A stretch of 40,105 nt of DNA from Acidimicrobiaceae bacterium. Its GTDB lineage: Bacteria > Actinomycetota > Acidimicrobiia > Acidimicrobiales > Ilumatobacteraceae. The notes beneath the pieces were generated by a model. That model saw only the letters and a program-made list of their open reading frames with translations, searched no databases and was not told the origin of the DNA. Each line of letters starts with the position of its first letter. Position 1 is the stretch's first letter. Made by a program: the position numbers and the translations under genes. The stretch lies in NCBI GenBank assembly GCA_002698945.1, contig NZZV01000058.1, positions 1 to 40,105 of the forward strand. The letters are read 5' to 3'. Shown here one piece after another: positions 17,574 to 25,937 of this stretch.

Positions 17574-18260
17574 TCAGTCGCAGCCGATGCCGTCGCCGTC
17601 TCGATCGAGGCCGTAGATGTCGGAACCGACCACGTAGACGGGACCGGATGTGTACGCCGGACCGTTCCCGCCGCCGCCGGCGCAGTCGACATCTGACGCA
17701 ATGGGAACGCAGACACCCTCGTAGTTGGGATCACAGCTCGATTGCGGGATGAGCGGTTGGATCGCGGGAGCGGGAGTCGGTGGTGGTGGCGGCGGTGGCG
17801 GTGGCGGTGAGGTCGTCGTCGGCGGCGACGTGGGGGGAACGGTCGTCGTCACCGGGAGTGACGAGGTGGTCGTCGGCGTCGGCGGTGTCACCGTCGTGGT
17901 CGGCAGGGCGATCACCGCAACCGTCACCGGAGGTCCGACCGGCACGACCGGCAGGACCGGGAGCGTGGTTCGGGCGTCGATGGTCGTGGAGGGATCGATC
18001 ACGGAAGTTGGCGCCGATCGGTGTGAGGAGATCTGTTCGTCGCCGCCCGGCTCCGTGGCGGGCGACTCGATCGTGGCCCCCTCCTCGAGCGCGGCCGGCG
18101 ACCAGACAGACGAGCCGATCGCGAGCGCGACCAGACCCCCCGACATCCAACCCCACACCGGGACGCGTCGGTACGGACGCGACCACCAGCGCAGCGACGA
18201 TGCATCCGCCGCCACGGGAATGTGGCGAGCTTCGCCCACCTGGGGAGGATCCCAGCCCAT
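17574..18260 (-). CDS. Membrane-anchored Excalibur-like envelope protein with Pro/Thr linker
   Basis: 228 residues. The ATG at 18260 is preceded by AGGAGG with three bases between, a strong reason to prefer it over the upstream start. After ~35 hydrophilic residues comes one membrane helix (GWMSGGLVALAIGSSVW). A long Thr/Pro linker follows (many TTT and PPT units and a run of ten Pro). The C-terminal ~55 residues read SSCDPNYEGVCVPIASDVDC ... GLDRDGDGIGCD, the small Cys-rich, Asp-rich module of the Excalibur type, which is thought to bind calcium. Expected topology: cytoplasmic N-terminus, extended linker across the wall and an extracellular module. It is flanked on both sides by palindromic elements C and D in the same orientation. 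Confidence 0.85.
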   Translation of the reverse strand: MGWDPPQVGEARHIPVAADASSLRWWSRPYRRVPVWGWMSGGLVALAIGSSVWSPAALEEGATIESPATEPGGDEQISSHRSAPTSVIDPSTTIDARTTLPVLPVVPVGPPVTVAVIALPTTTVTPPTPTTTSSLPVTTTVPPTSPPTTTSPPPPPPPPPPTPAPAIQPLIPQSSCDPNYEGVCVPIASDVDCAGGGGNGPAYTSGPVYVVGSDIYGLDRDGDGIGCD

Positions 18261-18353
18261 GTTCCTCCTGTCGACGCCGGAGCGAGTGCCGGCGCCTGCG
18301 GCCATTCGATCACATCCGTCGGTGTGTTCGACATGTTCTCGGAGGCATGTCGA

Positions 18354-18437
18354 GTCGGTTGATGTCAGACCACGACCGACGTCACCATCGGTTGGTGCCG
18401 CAGTCGACCGGTCGGTCGTGGTCTGACATCAACCGAC
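18354..18437. repeat. Nested palindromic element, copy D
   Basis: The left arm is 18354-18380 and the right arm 18411-18437, exact reverse complements and identical to the arms of copy C. The loop also resembles that of C (CACCATCGGTTGGTG). The last bases overlap the 3' end of the VOC gene, whose TGA stop lies inside the right arm. Confidence 0.95.
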
Positions 18438-19145
18438 GGTGAACCGCACTCCGCTGATCGTCGTGTCGACGCGGTGTGCCGCGTCCGGTCGCGCAGCGGC
18501 GAGGACCACCTGGTCGATGCCTTCGCGCTCGTCCGCGTCTGCGGGCACGAGGTGCACGATCGCGTCGTCGGTCTCGATCAGCCATGAGCCGTCAGCGCCG
18601 CCCACCGGGCCCCGCAGGAGCAGCGCACCCCAGCGGCGGGCGGTCGCCTCCGGGTCGTGACACCGCACGGTCGCCGCGGCGATCCCGCGTACGACGTCGG
18701 TGCGCACGGCGGCGTGCCAATCGGGTCCGGCGGGATGCCACGCGTGCTGACCGTCCTGCTGATCGATCTCGACGAACGTGCCGCCGGTGTCGGCGGGATG
18801 CAGCTGCATGTTGCGGAACCCGTCGGCCGAGAAGTCGGCGACGATCCGCACGCCGTGTTCGTCGACCGCCGCCCGGTGCGCCGCGTGATCGTCGGTCTGG
18901 AAGATCAACATGTATCCGGCGTCGCCGCCCTGACGCGTGCGGAACCGATCGGCGGTCGTGCCGTCTTTCGTCGGTGCGATCACCTCGAGGAACTGGTCGC
19001 CGACCGGGATCACCGCGTTCACCAGATCGAGCTGTTCGATCTCTGGGTCGTGGTAGCCGACCTCCAGCCCGAACTCGTCGTGCAACCGGGCGGTCACGGC
19101 GTCGCGGTCGGCGGCGACCACGGCGATCTGGCGGAGCCGCAACAT
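18429..19145 (-). CDS. VOC-superfamily (glyoxalase-like) protein
   Basis: 238 residues from the ATG at 19145. It opens MLRLRQIAVVAADRDAVTAR, a typical first beta strand of a VOC module. Two modules are visible: ~1-115 (FGLEVGYHDP, QFLEVIAP, GYMLIFQTDD) and ~120-238 (FVEIDQQDG, AATVRCHDPEATARRWGALL). Candidate metal ligands are His and Glu in these segments, but their positions cannot be fixed without alignment. The start overlaps the stop of the upstream enoyl-CoA hydratase by one base, implying coupling and a possible role with an acyl-CoA or related substrate. The C-terminus (RFTVG, stop) runs into palindromic element D. Confidence 0.82.
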   Translation of the reverse strand: MLRLRQIAVVAADRDAVTARLHDEFGLEVGYHDPEIEQLDLVNAVIPVGDQFLEVIAPTKDGTTADRFRTRQGGDAGYMLIFQTDDHAAHRAAVDEHGVRIVADFSADGFRNMQLHPADTGGTFVEIDQQDGQHAWHPAGPDWHAAVRTDVVRGIAAATVRCHDPEATARRWGALLLRGPVGGADGSWLIETDDAIVHLVPADADEREGIDQVVLAAARPDAAHRVDTTISGVRFTVG

Positions 19146-19948
19146 CAGCGATCCTCGTCGCCCACTCGGTCGAACTTCGGCGGGCGACGCTCGACGAGGG
19201 CGGCGACACCTTCGCTCGCGTCGGCCCGGTCGAGGGCGGCCCACGTGACCTCGTCGGCTTCTCGGAACGCGTCGGGTGCCGCCATCCCGACGTGGCGGTA
19301 GACGAGTCGCTTCGTCTGTTCGAGCGCCCAGGGCGAGACCTCGTTCGCCAGGTCGCGCACGTAGCCGCACGCCGTGTCGAGCAGCTGATCGGGCTCGACC
19401 ACCCGCTGCACCAGTCCGATCCGGAACGCCTCCTCGGCGTCGATCTTGCGCGACGACCACAGCAGGTCGAGTGCCGCACCGACACCGACCTGCCGGGGGA
19501 GTAGCCACGTCATCCCGTGCTCGGCGATCAGTCCCCGCTTGGTGAAGATCGTCGTGAACGCGGCGTCGGTCGAGGCGATCCGCAGATCGCACTTCGAGGC
19601 CAACACGAAGCCGCCGCCCGCGGCCACGCCGTTGACGGCGGCGATGATCGGCTTCGGCTGTTCGAGGAGATAACTGAACAGTCCGACCAGTTCGTTGTCG
19701 TCGTCCGGCCGCCCGGACGACCCACCATCGGTCGTCGCGGCCAGGGCCTGCGCGTCGAGTCCGGAGCAGAAACCGCGCCCCTCGCCGGTGATCACCACGC
19801 CGACGACGCGACGATCCGTCATCGCCTGTGCGATCGCGGACTCGACCTCGGCCAGCATCTGGTGGGTGAACGCGTTGAGGACCTCGGGTCGCCGCAATGT
19901 GAGGACGGCGACCGGATCTTCGATGTCGAGCGAGATGGTGTCGGGCAC
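19145..19948 (-). CDS. Enoyl-CoA hydratase/isomerase family protein
   Basis: 267 residues from a GTG at 19948 (VPDTISLDIEDPVAVLTLRR). The crotonase fold is shown by RPEVLNAFTHQML, VVITGEGRGFCSGLDAQAL and the oxyanion-hole segment NGVAAGGGFVLASKCDLRIA. The family's second active-site region reads FTKRGLIAEHGMTWLLPRQVG, and EEAFRIGLVQRVV follows. An insertion (DGGSSGRPDDDN) lengthens the loop after the first oxyanion residue. It is the first gene of a two-gene unit with the VOC protein. It may hydrate, isomerise or hydrolyse an acyl-CoA; the reaction cannot be fixed from sequence alone. Confidence 0.92.
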   Translation of the reverse strand: MPDTISLDIEDPVAVLTLRRPEVLNAFTHQMLAEVESAIAQAMTDRRVVGVVITGEGRGFCSGLDAQALAATTDGGSSGRPDDDNELVGLFSYLLEQPKPIIAAVNGVAAGGGFVLASKCDLRIASTDAAFTTIFTKRGLIAEHGMTWLLPRQVGVGAALDLLWSSRKIDAEEAFRIGLVQRVVEPDQLLDTACGYVRDLANEVSPWALEQTKRLVYRHVGMAAPDAFREADEVTWAALDRADASEGVAALVERRPPKFDRVGDEDR

Positions 19949-20028
19949 GCCCCCAGCACAGCCGCGGACGACACCCCCGTCAATTCGGAGCCTGATCCTG
20001 CGCTGCCGGCCGGCCGGTCGGATCGCCG

Positions 20029-20775
20029 TCACGGACAGGTGGCGGTCAGTTCGAGCGACTGGCCGCCCGAGGTGCTCGACCCCGTCACCGTGATGCCGGA
20101 CCCGCCATCGGGCACCTCGAGGAAGCGGGCGCCCGCGTCGAGCGGGTCGGGATCGCTCAGGTACTCGATCGTGTCGAGGTCGTACACCGCGACATAGTCG
20201 CCGCCGTCCTCGAGTCGGCTCACCGTCAGCGCGGGGCCGTACTCGAGCACCGGCTCGATGAGCGGGAACAGGTCGGTGTCGGGATCCATCACACCGAGCA
20301 ACGGCTCGATCAGCTCGGGTGGGGTGTCCGGCGCGATGCCATCGATCGTGATGTCGATGATCTGGTCGCCGAACACGCTCGGCCGGTCGCGGAAGCACTG
20401 GATCACCATGAACTCGAATCGTTCGTCGCCGACGGCCACGGTCGCCGTTCCGCCCGTCGACGGGTTCGCCGGCGCCGCCTCCGTGGCCCCCGACGTCGTC
20501 GACGGAGCTGCAGTCGACGGAGCTGCAGTCGACGGAGGTGCCGTCGGGGCAATGGCGGTGGACGGGACCGCGGTGGTGGGTGCGCTGGTGTCGACAGGGA
20601 TCTCGGCAGGGGTGTCGCTCGTCGTCACCGCGGTGGTCGATGACGGAGCCGGCGCGGCGTCGGTGGTCGTCGTGCCGTCGTCGCCCCCGCAGCCGGCGAG
20701 GACGACGAGACCGGTGAGGCCGACGACGGCCAGCGCCCGAGCGCGGAACGACATGGTGCTCATCGTGGTGGTCAT
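20029..20775 (-). CDS. Exported Thr/Ser/Pro-rich lipoprotein
   Basis: 248 residues from the ATG at 20775; ATGs at 20784, 20763 and 20754 are alternatives. The signal ends in lipobox VLAGC (Cys29). A linker of about 90 residues follows, full of Thr, Pro, Ala and Ser (STAAPSTAAPSTT), with a 15-base DNA tandem repeat at about 20496-20531. The C-terminal ~140 residues form a domain with VGDERFEFMVIQCF and a final Cys (LTATCP), perhaps a disulphide pair. No family recognised. It lies between two crotonase genes on the same strand but has no apparent metabolic link to them. Lipid anchoring is well supported; function is unknown. Confidence 0.82.
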   Translation of the reverse strand: MTTTMSTMSFRARALAVVGLTGLVVLAGCGGDDGTTTTDAAPAPSSTTAVTTSDTPAEIPVDTSAPTTAVPSTAIAPTAPPSTAAPSTAAPSTTSGATEAAPANPSTGGTATVAVGDERFEFMVIQCFRDRPSVFGDQIIDITIDGIAPDTPPELIEPLLGVMDPDTDLFPLIEPVLEYGPALTVSRLEDGGDYVAVYDLDTIEYLSDPDPLDAGARFLEVPDGGSGITVTGSSTSGGQSLELTATCP

Positions 20776-20964
20776 CGGCCGCACGATAGTGACGCGCCTT
20801 CGTGAGGGTTTCGGGAAATGCCAAGCCGGAGATCCGACCGCGACGGGGCAGCGGTCGAGGGTCGGCGTCTGCGTCCACCGGTGCGATCGCCGGTCGGTGC
20901 TCGCGGTGCCGCCCTCGTCGCCGTCGGGCTCCGCTGCGCTCGCGCGTCGCCGCCCGACCTGGGC
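20776..20964. other. Intergenic stretch, nothing recognised
   Basis: 189 bases between the lipoprotein start and the end of the next crotonase gene. I see no hairpin, repeat or promoter that I would support. Confidence 0.5.
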
Positions 20965-21756
20965 TCAGTGACCCTTGAACTCCGGGGTGCGCTTCTCGAT
21001 GAAAGCGCTGACGGCTTCCTTGGTGTCGGCGGTTCCGAAGTTGACCGTCTGCGACGAGCCCTCGTTCTCGAGCGCACGATGCAGCGTCGTCTCGAACGAC
21101 TCGTTCAGGAGGCGCTTCGTCTGCGCCAACGCGATCGGGGGACCGGCGGCGAGTCGCTGCGCCCAGTCGGCGACGAACGCGTCGAGCTGATCGTCGTCGA
21201 CCACCCGGTTCACCAGACCGATGCGATCGGCCTCGGTGGCGTCGATGATGTCGGCGAACAGCGCCAGCTCCTTGGCGCGATGCAGGCCGATGCGCCGGGG
21301 GATGAACCACGAGCCACCGAAGTCGATACTCAACCCGCGCTTGGCGAAGATCTCGGCGAAGCGGGCGGTGCGGTCGGCGACCACGAGGTCGCAGGCCAAC
21401 GCCATGTTCAGTCCCGCGCCGACGGCGACGCCCGACACCTTGGCGATGGTCGGCTTGGGGAGCTCGGCGATCGCGACGCATGCGGCGCCCACGCGCCGCA
21501 TCGCCGACAGCTGGTGCTGGTCGAGGTGCTCGGGCGGCGCGTTGCCGTCGCCGGCGAGGTCGGCGCCCGAGCAGAAGTCGCCGTCGGCACCGGTGAGGAT
21601 CACGGCCCGGTCGTCGCGGCGAACCGCGATGTCGCGGAACGTCTCGGCGAGCTCGTCCCACATGTCGGAGGGGACGGCGTTCTTGCGGTGCGGTCGGTTG
21701 AGGGTCACCGTCACGATCCCGTCGGCACGTTCGACCAGCAGTCTGTCTGTCGCCAT
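20965..21756 (-). CDS. Enoyl-CoA hydratase/isomerase family protein
   Basis: 263 residues from the ATG at 21756. Crotonase motifs: VTVTLNRPHRKNAVPSDMWD, AVILTGADGDFCSGADLAG (first oxyanion segment), SGVAVGAGLNMALACDLVVA (second), and FAKRGLSIDFGGSWFIPRRIG around the active-site acid, where an Asp occupies the place often taken by Glu. ATEADRIGLVNRVV and TKEAVSAFIEKRTPEFKGH complete a typical C-terminus. It acts on a CoA thioester, probably in beta-oxidation or related acyl-CoA breakdown. It is distinct in sequence from the two other crotonase genes nearby, so they are not recent duplicates. It is transcribed alone or with the downstream lipoprotein. Confidence 0.93.
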   Translation of the reverse strand: MATDRLLVERADGIVTVTLNRPHRKNAVPSDMWDELAETFRDIAVRRDDRAVILTGADGDFCSGADLAGDGNAPPEHLDQHQLSAMRRVGAACVAIAELPKPTIAKVSGVAVGAGLNMALACDLVVADRTARFAEIFAKRGLSIDFGGSWFIPRRIGLHRAKELALFADIIDATEADRIGLVNRVVDDDQLDAFVADWAQRLAAGPPIALAQTKRLLNESFETTLHRALENEGSSQTVNFGTADTKEAVSAFIEKRTPEFKGH

Positions 21757-21829
21757 GCGGCGACGGTACCGGCGCGCCGGCCCACCCGACGAGTCATGTG
21801 TCAGGCAGAGCGATCGAGCTGCTGACCAG

Positions 21830-22603
21830 TCAGCGGCCGACGTAGTTGGGTTCGCGCTTTTCGAGGAACGAGGCGACGCCTTCTTTGTGGTCCTCGGTCT
21901 GGAACAGTTCGCCCAGTGTCGAGCTGACCCAGCGGCCCAGTTCGTCCCACTCGGGGTCGAGCGCGAGACGCAGGCCGGACTTGAGCGCCTGGACGGCGAG
22001 CGGGGGGTTGCCGGCGATCGAGCCCGCCACCTCGCGGGCGGTCGCCATCAGCTCGTCGTGCGGAACGACCCGTGACACGAGCCCGATCCGTTCCGCCTCG
22101 CTCGCCTCGATGACCCGGCCGGTGAATAGCAGCTCGGCGGCGCGCTCGCGGCCGACGAGTTGGGCGAACCGTGCCAGCCCGGCGACGTCGCAGCACAGGC
22201 CGCGCTTGACGAACAGCTCGCCGAACTTGGCCCGTTCCGACGCGACGCGGATGTCGGCCATCAGCGCCAGCTCCATGCCCCAGCCGACGGCAGCGCCGTT
22301 GACGGCCGCGACGATCGGGACGTTCGTTCGCAGCAAAGCGCCCGCGGCCGGGGTGAGGCGTGGCGCGGGCCGCTCACCGGCCTGCTGCTGGTCGCCGACC
22401 TTCGACAGGATCTGCTTGACGTCGTCGCCCGAGCAGAACGACGGGTCGGCGCCGGTGACGATCAGGCAGCGCTCGGTCGTGTGCTCGACGGCGTGCTGCA
22501 ACTCGTCGTAGGTGGTGTAGGTGAGGGCGTTGCGCGCCTCGGGCCGGTTGATGGTGATGGTGCCGATGTGGTCGGCCTCGTCGTACTTGATCTCGGTGTA
22601 CAT
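21830..22603 (-). CDS. Enoyl-CoA hydratase/isomerase family protein
   Basis: 257 residues from the ATG at 22603, preceded closely by GAGGGAG. Motifs: IGTITINRPEARNALTYTTY, CLIVTGADPSFCSGDDVKQI, VNGAAVGWGMELALMADIRV and FVKRGLCCDVAGLARFAQLVG, then EAERIGLVSRVV and EGVASFLEKREPNYVGR. The oxyanion segment has GWG in place of the usual GGG. The position of the common catalytic acid carries Cys-Cys-Asp, so the Asp may serve. It is divergent from the acyl-CoA dehydrogenase gene with 142 bp between, suggesting shared regulation of an acyl-CoA degradation step. The exact substrate is unknown. Confidence 0.92.
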   Translation of the reverse strand: MYTEIKYDEADHIGTITINRPEARNALTYTTYDELQHAVEHTTERCLIVTGADPSFCSGDDVKQILSKVGDQQQAGERPAPRLTPAAGALLRTNVPIVAAVNGAAVGWGMELALMADIRVASERAKFGELFVKRGLCCDVAGLARFAQLVGRERAAELLFTGRVIEASEAERIGLVSRVVPHDELMATAREVAGSIAGNPPLAVQALKSGLRLALDPEWDELGRWVSSTLGELFQTEDHKEGVASFLEKREPNYVGR

Positions 22604-22745
22604 GGCTCCCTCGACTGCGATCAGCGCGATCCGGGTCGTTACGTTCGGTTGGCACATCGGTGCCGACGTGCCTGCGGCAGTGTTGCGCATCGGCCCTCAT
22701 CCGTCACGAATCGACGTCCAGCCCACGACACACGGAGACCCTGAC

Positions 22746-24017
22746 ATGAACTTCGACCTGCCCGACGACCTGGCGGCGTACCTCGACGAGCTCGACGACT
22801 TCATCGAGCAGGTGATCAAGCCGATGGAGGAGCGCGACGACAACATCCGCTTCTTCGACCACCGGCGCGAGGATGCCCGCACCGACTGGGAACGCGGCGG
22901 TCTCCCCAACGCCGAGTGGTACGCCCTCCTCCGCGAGGCGAAGCTGGCCGCCGACGACGCCGGCCACTTCCGGTACGCGCTCCCGAAGGAGTTCGGCGGC
23001 AAGGACGGCACCAACCTCGGGATGGCCGTCATCCGCGAGCACCTGGCCCGCAAGGGACTCGGGCTCCACAACGATCTGCAGAACGAGCACAGCATCGTCG
23101 GCAACAACGTCGGTCTGTTGCTCATGATGCACTACGGCACCGAGGAGCAGAAGGCAGAGTGGGTGGAGCCCCTCGCCCGTCTCGAGCGGGGGTTCGCCTT
23201 CGGCATCACCGAGCTGGACCACGGCTCCGATGCGACCCACATGGACACGCGGGCCGTTCGTGACGGCGACGACTGGATCATCAACGGCAACAAGACCTGG
23301 AACACCGGCATCGATCACGCCCAGTACGACCTGATCTTCGCCCGCACCAGCGGGGACGACGGCGACGGCACCGGCATCACCGCCTTCCTCGTCCCGACCG
23401 ACTCGCCCGGGTTCAAGATCGAAGAGTTCCTGTGGACGTTCAACATGCCGACCGACCACGCCACGATCTCGCTCACCGACGTGCGAGTGCCGAACTCGGC
23501 GATCTTCGGCGGTGAGGGCAAGGGCCTGCAGGTCGTCCAGCACTTCTTCAACGAGAACCGCATCCGTCAGGCCGCCTCGAGCCTCGGTGCAGCGGAATTC
23601 TGCATCGATCAGTCGATCGAGTACGCGAAGGAGCGCAAACCGTTCGGCAAGCCCCTGTCGCAGAACCAGGCGATCCAGTTCCCCCTCGTCGAGTTGCAGA
23701 CGCAGTGCGAGATGCTGCGCGCGCTCATCCAGAAGACGGCGTGGCAGATGGACACCTACGGCGTCTGGTCGGTCTCCGACAAGGTGTCGATGTGCAACTA
23801 CTGGTCGAACCGGCTGTGCTGCGAGGCGGCCGACCGGGCGATGCAGGTGCACGGCGGTCTCGGCTACAGCCGTCACAAGCCGTTCGAGCACATCTACCGG
23901 CACCACCGGCGCTACCGGATCACCGAGGGCACCGAGGAGATCCAGATTCGTCGCGTCGCCGGCTACATGTTCGGCTATATGGGCCAGCGCGCCCCCAAGG
24001 GCGTGAGCGAGAAGTAG
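22746..24017 (+). CDS. Acyl-CoA dehydrogenase family protein
   Basis: 423 residues from the ATG at 22746. N-terminal helical domain, then the FAD-contacting middle domain FGITELDHGSDATHMDTRA and WIINGNKTWNTGIDHA, then the C-terminal helical domain with QVHGGLGYSRHKPFEHIYRH and RITEGTEEIQIRRVAG. The Glu in TEGTEE (about residue 395) is the usual catalytic base position in this family. It oxidises an acyl-CoA thioester to the enoyl-CoA with FAD, passing electrons to electron-transfer flavoprotein. Its product type fits the crotonase enzymes encoded divergently beside it. The N-terminus is slightly longer than in short-chain enzymes, so a larger or unusual acyl substrate is possible. Family secure. 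Confidence 0.95.
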   Translation: MNFDLPDDLAAYLDELDDFIEQVIKPMEERDDNIRFFDHRREDARTDWERGGLPNAEWYALLREAKLAADDAGHFRYALPKEFGGKDGTNLGMAVIREHLARKGLGLHNDLQNEHSIVGNNVGLLLMMHYGTEEQKAEWVEPLARLERGFAFGITELDHGSDATHMDTRAVRDGDDWIINGNKTWNTGIDHAQYDLIFARTSGDDGDGTGITAFLVPTDSPGFKIEEFLWTFNMPTDHATISLTDVRVPNSAIFGGEGKGLQVVQHFFNENRIRQAASSLGAAEFCIDQSIEYAKERKPFGKPLSQNQAIQFPLVELQTQCEMLRALIQKTAWQMDTYGVWSVSDKVSMCNYWSNRLCCEAADRAMQVHGGLGYSRHKPFEHIYRHHRRYRITEGTEEIQIRRVAGYMFGYMGQRAPKGVSEK

Positions 24018-24112
24018 CCCGGTCCGGGCGGTCGGTCGGGCGCCGAAAGCGGTGACATGAGCGACACCGTCGTCGGGTCAAGTTCGTGTCGACGCGCGAC
24101 GAAGGAACCACT

Positions 24113-25183
24113 GTGATCACCGCCCCGCTGCCCGACGACGAAGCCGACCGGTTGGCTGCCCTTGCGGACACCGGGATCCTCGACACGTTGCCCGAGCAGG
24201 CGTACGACGACATCACGCTGCTCGCCTCCCAGATCTGCGAGACGCCGATCGCGTTGATGTCGCTCGTCGACGAGAGCCGGCAGTGGTTCAAGTCGAAGGT
24301 CGGGGTCGAGATCGAGAGCACCCCTCGCGACGTGTCGTTCTGCGCCCACGCCATCCTGCAACCCGACCAGCTGTTCCTCGTTCCCGACACCCACGCCGAC
24401 GAACGCTTCGCCGACAACCCGATGGTGGCCCAGGCCGACGTCAGGTTCTACGCGGGGGTGCCGCTCACGACGGCCGGTGGCCACGCGCTCGGGACGCTGT
24501 GCGTGATCCACCAGGAACCCCACCGGCTCGCTCCCGAGCAGCAGCAGGCACTGTGGGCGCTCTCGCGCCAGGTCATCGCTCAGCTCGAACTCCGCCGGAC
24601 CATCGCCGCGCTCGAGGCCGCCGCCGCCGAACGCGATCGGTACTACGAAGAACTCGAGGCGTCTCGTGCACAGCTCGAACAGCAGCTGCGGATCGTGGCC
24701 GAACAGAGCGTCACCGACGAGCTGACGCGGCTGCCGAACCGTCGAGCGCTGATCGAACGGCTCGATGGCGAGGTCGAACGCGCGCGGCGCCACGGCACGA
24801 AGTTCTCGGTCGTGATGATCGACGTCGACCGGTTCAAGCAGTACAACGACACGTACGGCCACGTCGCCGGCGACGAAGCGCTCCAGACGATCGCCGACAT
24901 CCTCCGGAGCCAGACCCGTGCGAGCGACGTCGTCGGACGCTGGGGCGGTGAGGAGTTCGTCGCCGTCCTCACGGGCACCGACGCCGCCGGGGCCGAACGA
25001 CTCGGCGAGCGCTACCGGAGCGCGGTCGAGTCGGGCGAGTGGCCCCTCGTGTCCGTGACGGTGAGCGTCGGCGTCGCCAGCTCGAGCGACGATCTCGTCG
25101 ACGTCGACCAGCTGATGATCGCCGCCGATCAGGCGATGTACCGATCCAAAGCCGAGGGCGGCAACCGGGTCTCCGCGCGGTGA
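24113..25183 (+). CDS. Diguanylate cyclase with GAF sensor
   Basis: 356 residues. The GTG at 24113 is chosen over the GTG at 24086 because GAAGGA lies seven bases upstream. Residues ~10-155 are a GAF domain (DITLLASQICETPIALMSLV, CAHAILQPDQLFLVPD, GVPLTTAGGHALGTLCVI). A short coiled coil follows (~175-205, ALEAAAAERDRYYEELEASR). The GGDEF domain has TDELTRLPNRRALIERL, MIDVDRFKQYNDTYGHVAGD and an intact GGEEF at about 278-282. RASD, five residues before it, is a classic inhibitory RxxD site. It should make cyclic di-GMP with product feedback, controlled by a ligand at the GAF domain. No EAL domain is present. Confidence 0.95.
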   Translation: MITAPLPDDEADRLAALADTGILDTLPEQAYDDITLLASQICETPIALMSLVDESRQWFKSKVGVEIESTPRDVSFCAHAILQPDQLFLVPDTHADERFADNPMVAQADVRFYAGVPLTTAGGHALGTLCVIHQEPHRLAPEQQQALWALSRQVIAQLELRRTIAALEAAAAERDRYYEELEASRAQLEQQLRIVAEQSVTDELTRLPNRRALIERLDGEVERARRHGTKFSVVMIDVDRFKQYNDTYGHVAGDEALQTIADILRSQTRASDVVGRWGGEEFVAVLTGTDAAGAERLGERYRSAVESGEWPLVSVTVSVGVASSSDDLVDVDQLMIAADQAMYRSKAEGGNRVSAR

Positions 25184-25290
25184 GGCGCCGGGGCGGCCGG
25201 CCGGCCGGCTGGTCGGCGATGGGGTTTCGACGTCGCCCGTTCGGGTCACGCTCGTGTCGCAACACGACCGCACGACCCCCTGGGAGAGAG

Positions 25291-25821
25291 ATGGCTGAGT
25301 TCCTGACCGATATCGAGACGATCCGGGCGCGTGCCCGCGAGAACATCGAGCAGGGTCCGATCACCGACGCATACGGCGCCGACCGCGAGCGGGTGATCGA
25401 GGTCCTCAATGAGATCCTGGCCACTGAACTCGTGTGCGTGCTCCGCTACAAGCGGCACTACTACACCGCGACGGGGCTCAACGCCGGTCCGGTGGCGGCC
25501 GAGTTCCTCGAGCACGCCAACGAGGAACAGGATCACGTCGACCGCGTCGCCCTGCGCATCACGCAGCTGAACGGTGATCCCAACTTCGACCCGGCGGGCC
25601 TCGCGACCCGCGCCCACTCCGAGTACGACTCGAGCGAGAGCCTGGTCGACATGGTCAAAGAAGACCTCGTCGCCGAACGCATCGCGATCGCCAGCTACAG
25701 CGAGATCGTCCGCTGGCTCGGCGACAAGGATCCGACCACGCGCCGCATGATCGAAGAGATCCTCGCCGTCGAGGAAGAACACGCCGACGACCTCCTCGGC
25801 CTGATCGAGAACATGACCTGA
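25291..25821 (+). CDS. Ferritin-like (bacterioferritin/Dps-type) protein
   Basis: 176 residues from the ATG at 25291, preceded by GGGAGAGAG. A four-helix ferritin-like fold is seen: VIEVLNEILATELVCVLRYK (first Glu), AAEFLEHANEEQDHVDRVAL (Glu-x-x-His), VKEDLVAERIAIASYSEIVR (Glu) and MIEEILAVEEEHADDLLGLI (Glu-x-x-His). This is the ligand spacing of a diiron ferroxidase centre. The family oxidises and stores iron or protects DNA during stress. No haem-binding Met can be identified with confidence, so I do not say whether it is a true bacterioferritin. It is transcribed singly. Confidence 0.9.
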   Translation: MAEFLTDIETIRARARENIEQGPITDAYGADRERVIEVLNEILATELVCVLRYKRHYYTATGLNAGPVAAEFLEHANEEQDHVDRVALRITQLNGDPNFDPAGLATRAHSEYDSSESLVDMVKEDLVAERIAIASYSEIVRWLGDKDPTTRRMIEEILAVEEEHADDLLGLIENMT

Positions 25822-25937
25822 CCCTCACGCATCCGCCGCTCCGGTCCCGCCGGGCGCGGCTGCCGGCAACTGCGTGACACCCTCCCGCTACGTTGAGGGT
25901 CGCCGACTTCCCCTTCCGCCGTACCAGGGAGGGAATC

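Noticed and set aside
19145-21661. Single very long minus-strand frame covering two crotonase genes and a lipoprotein
   Set aside because: Only the last 267 codons encode a recognisable protein; the rest is Arg/Gly/His-rich and overlaps genes with clear domains in another frame.
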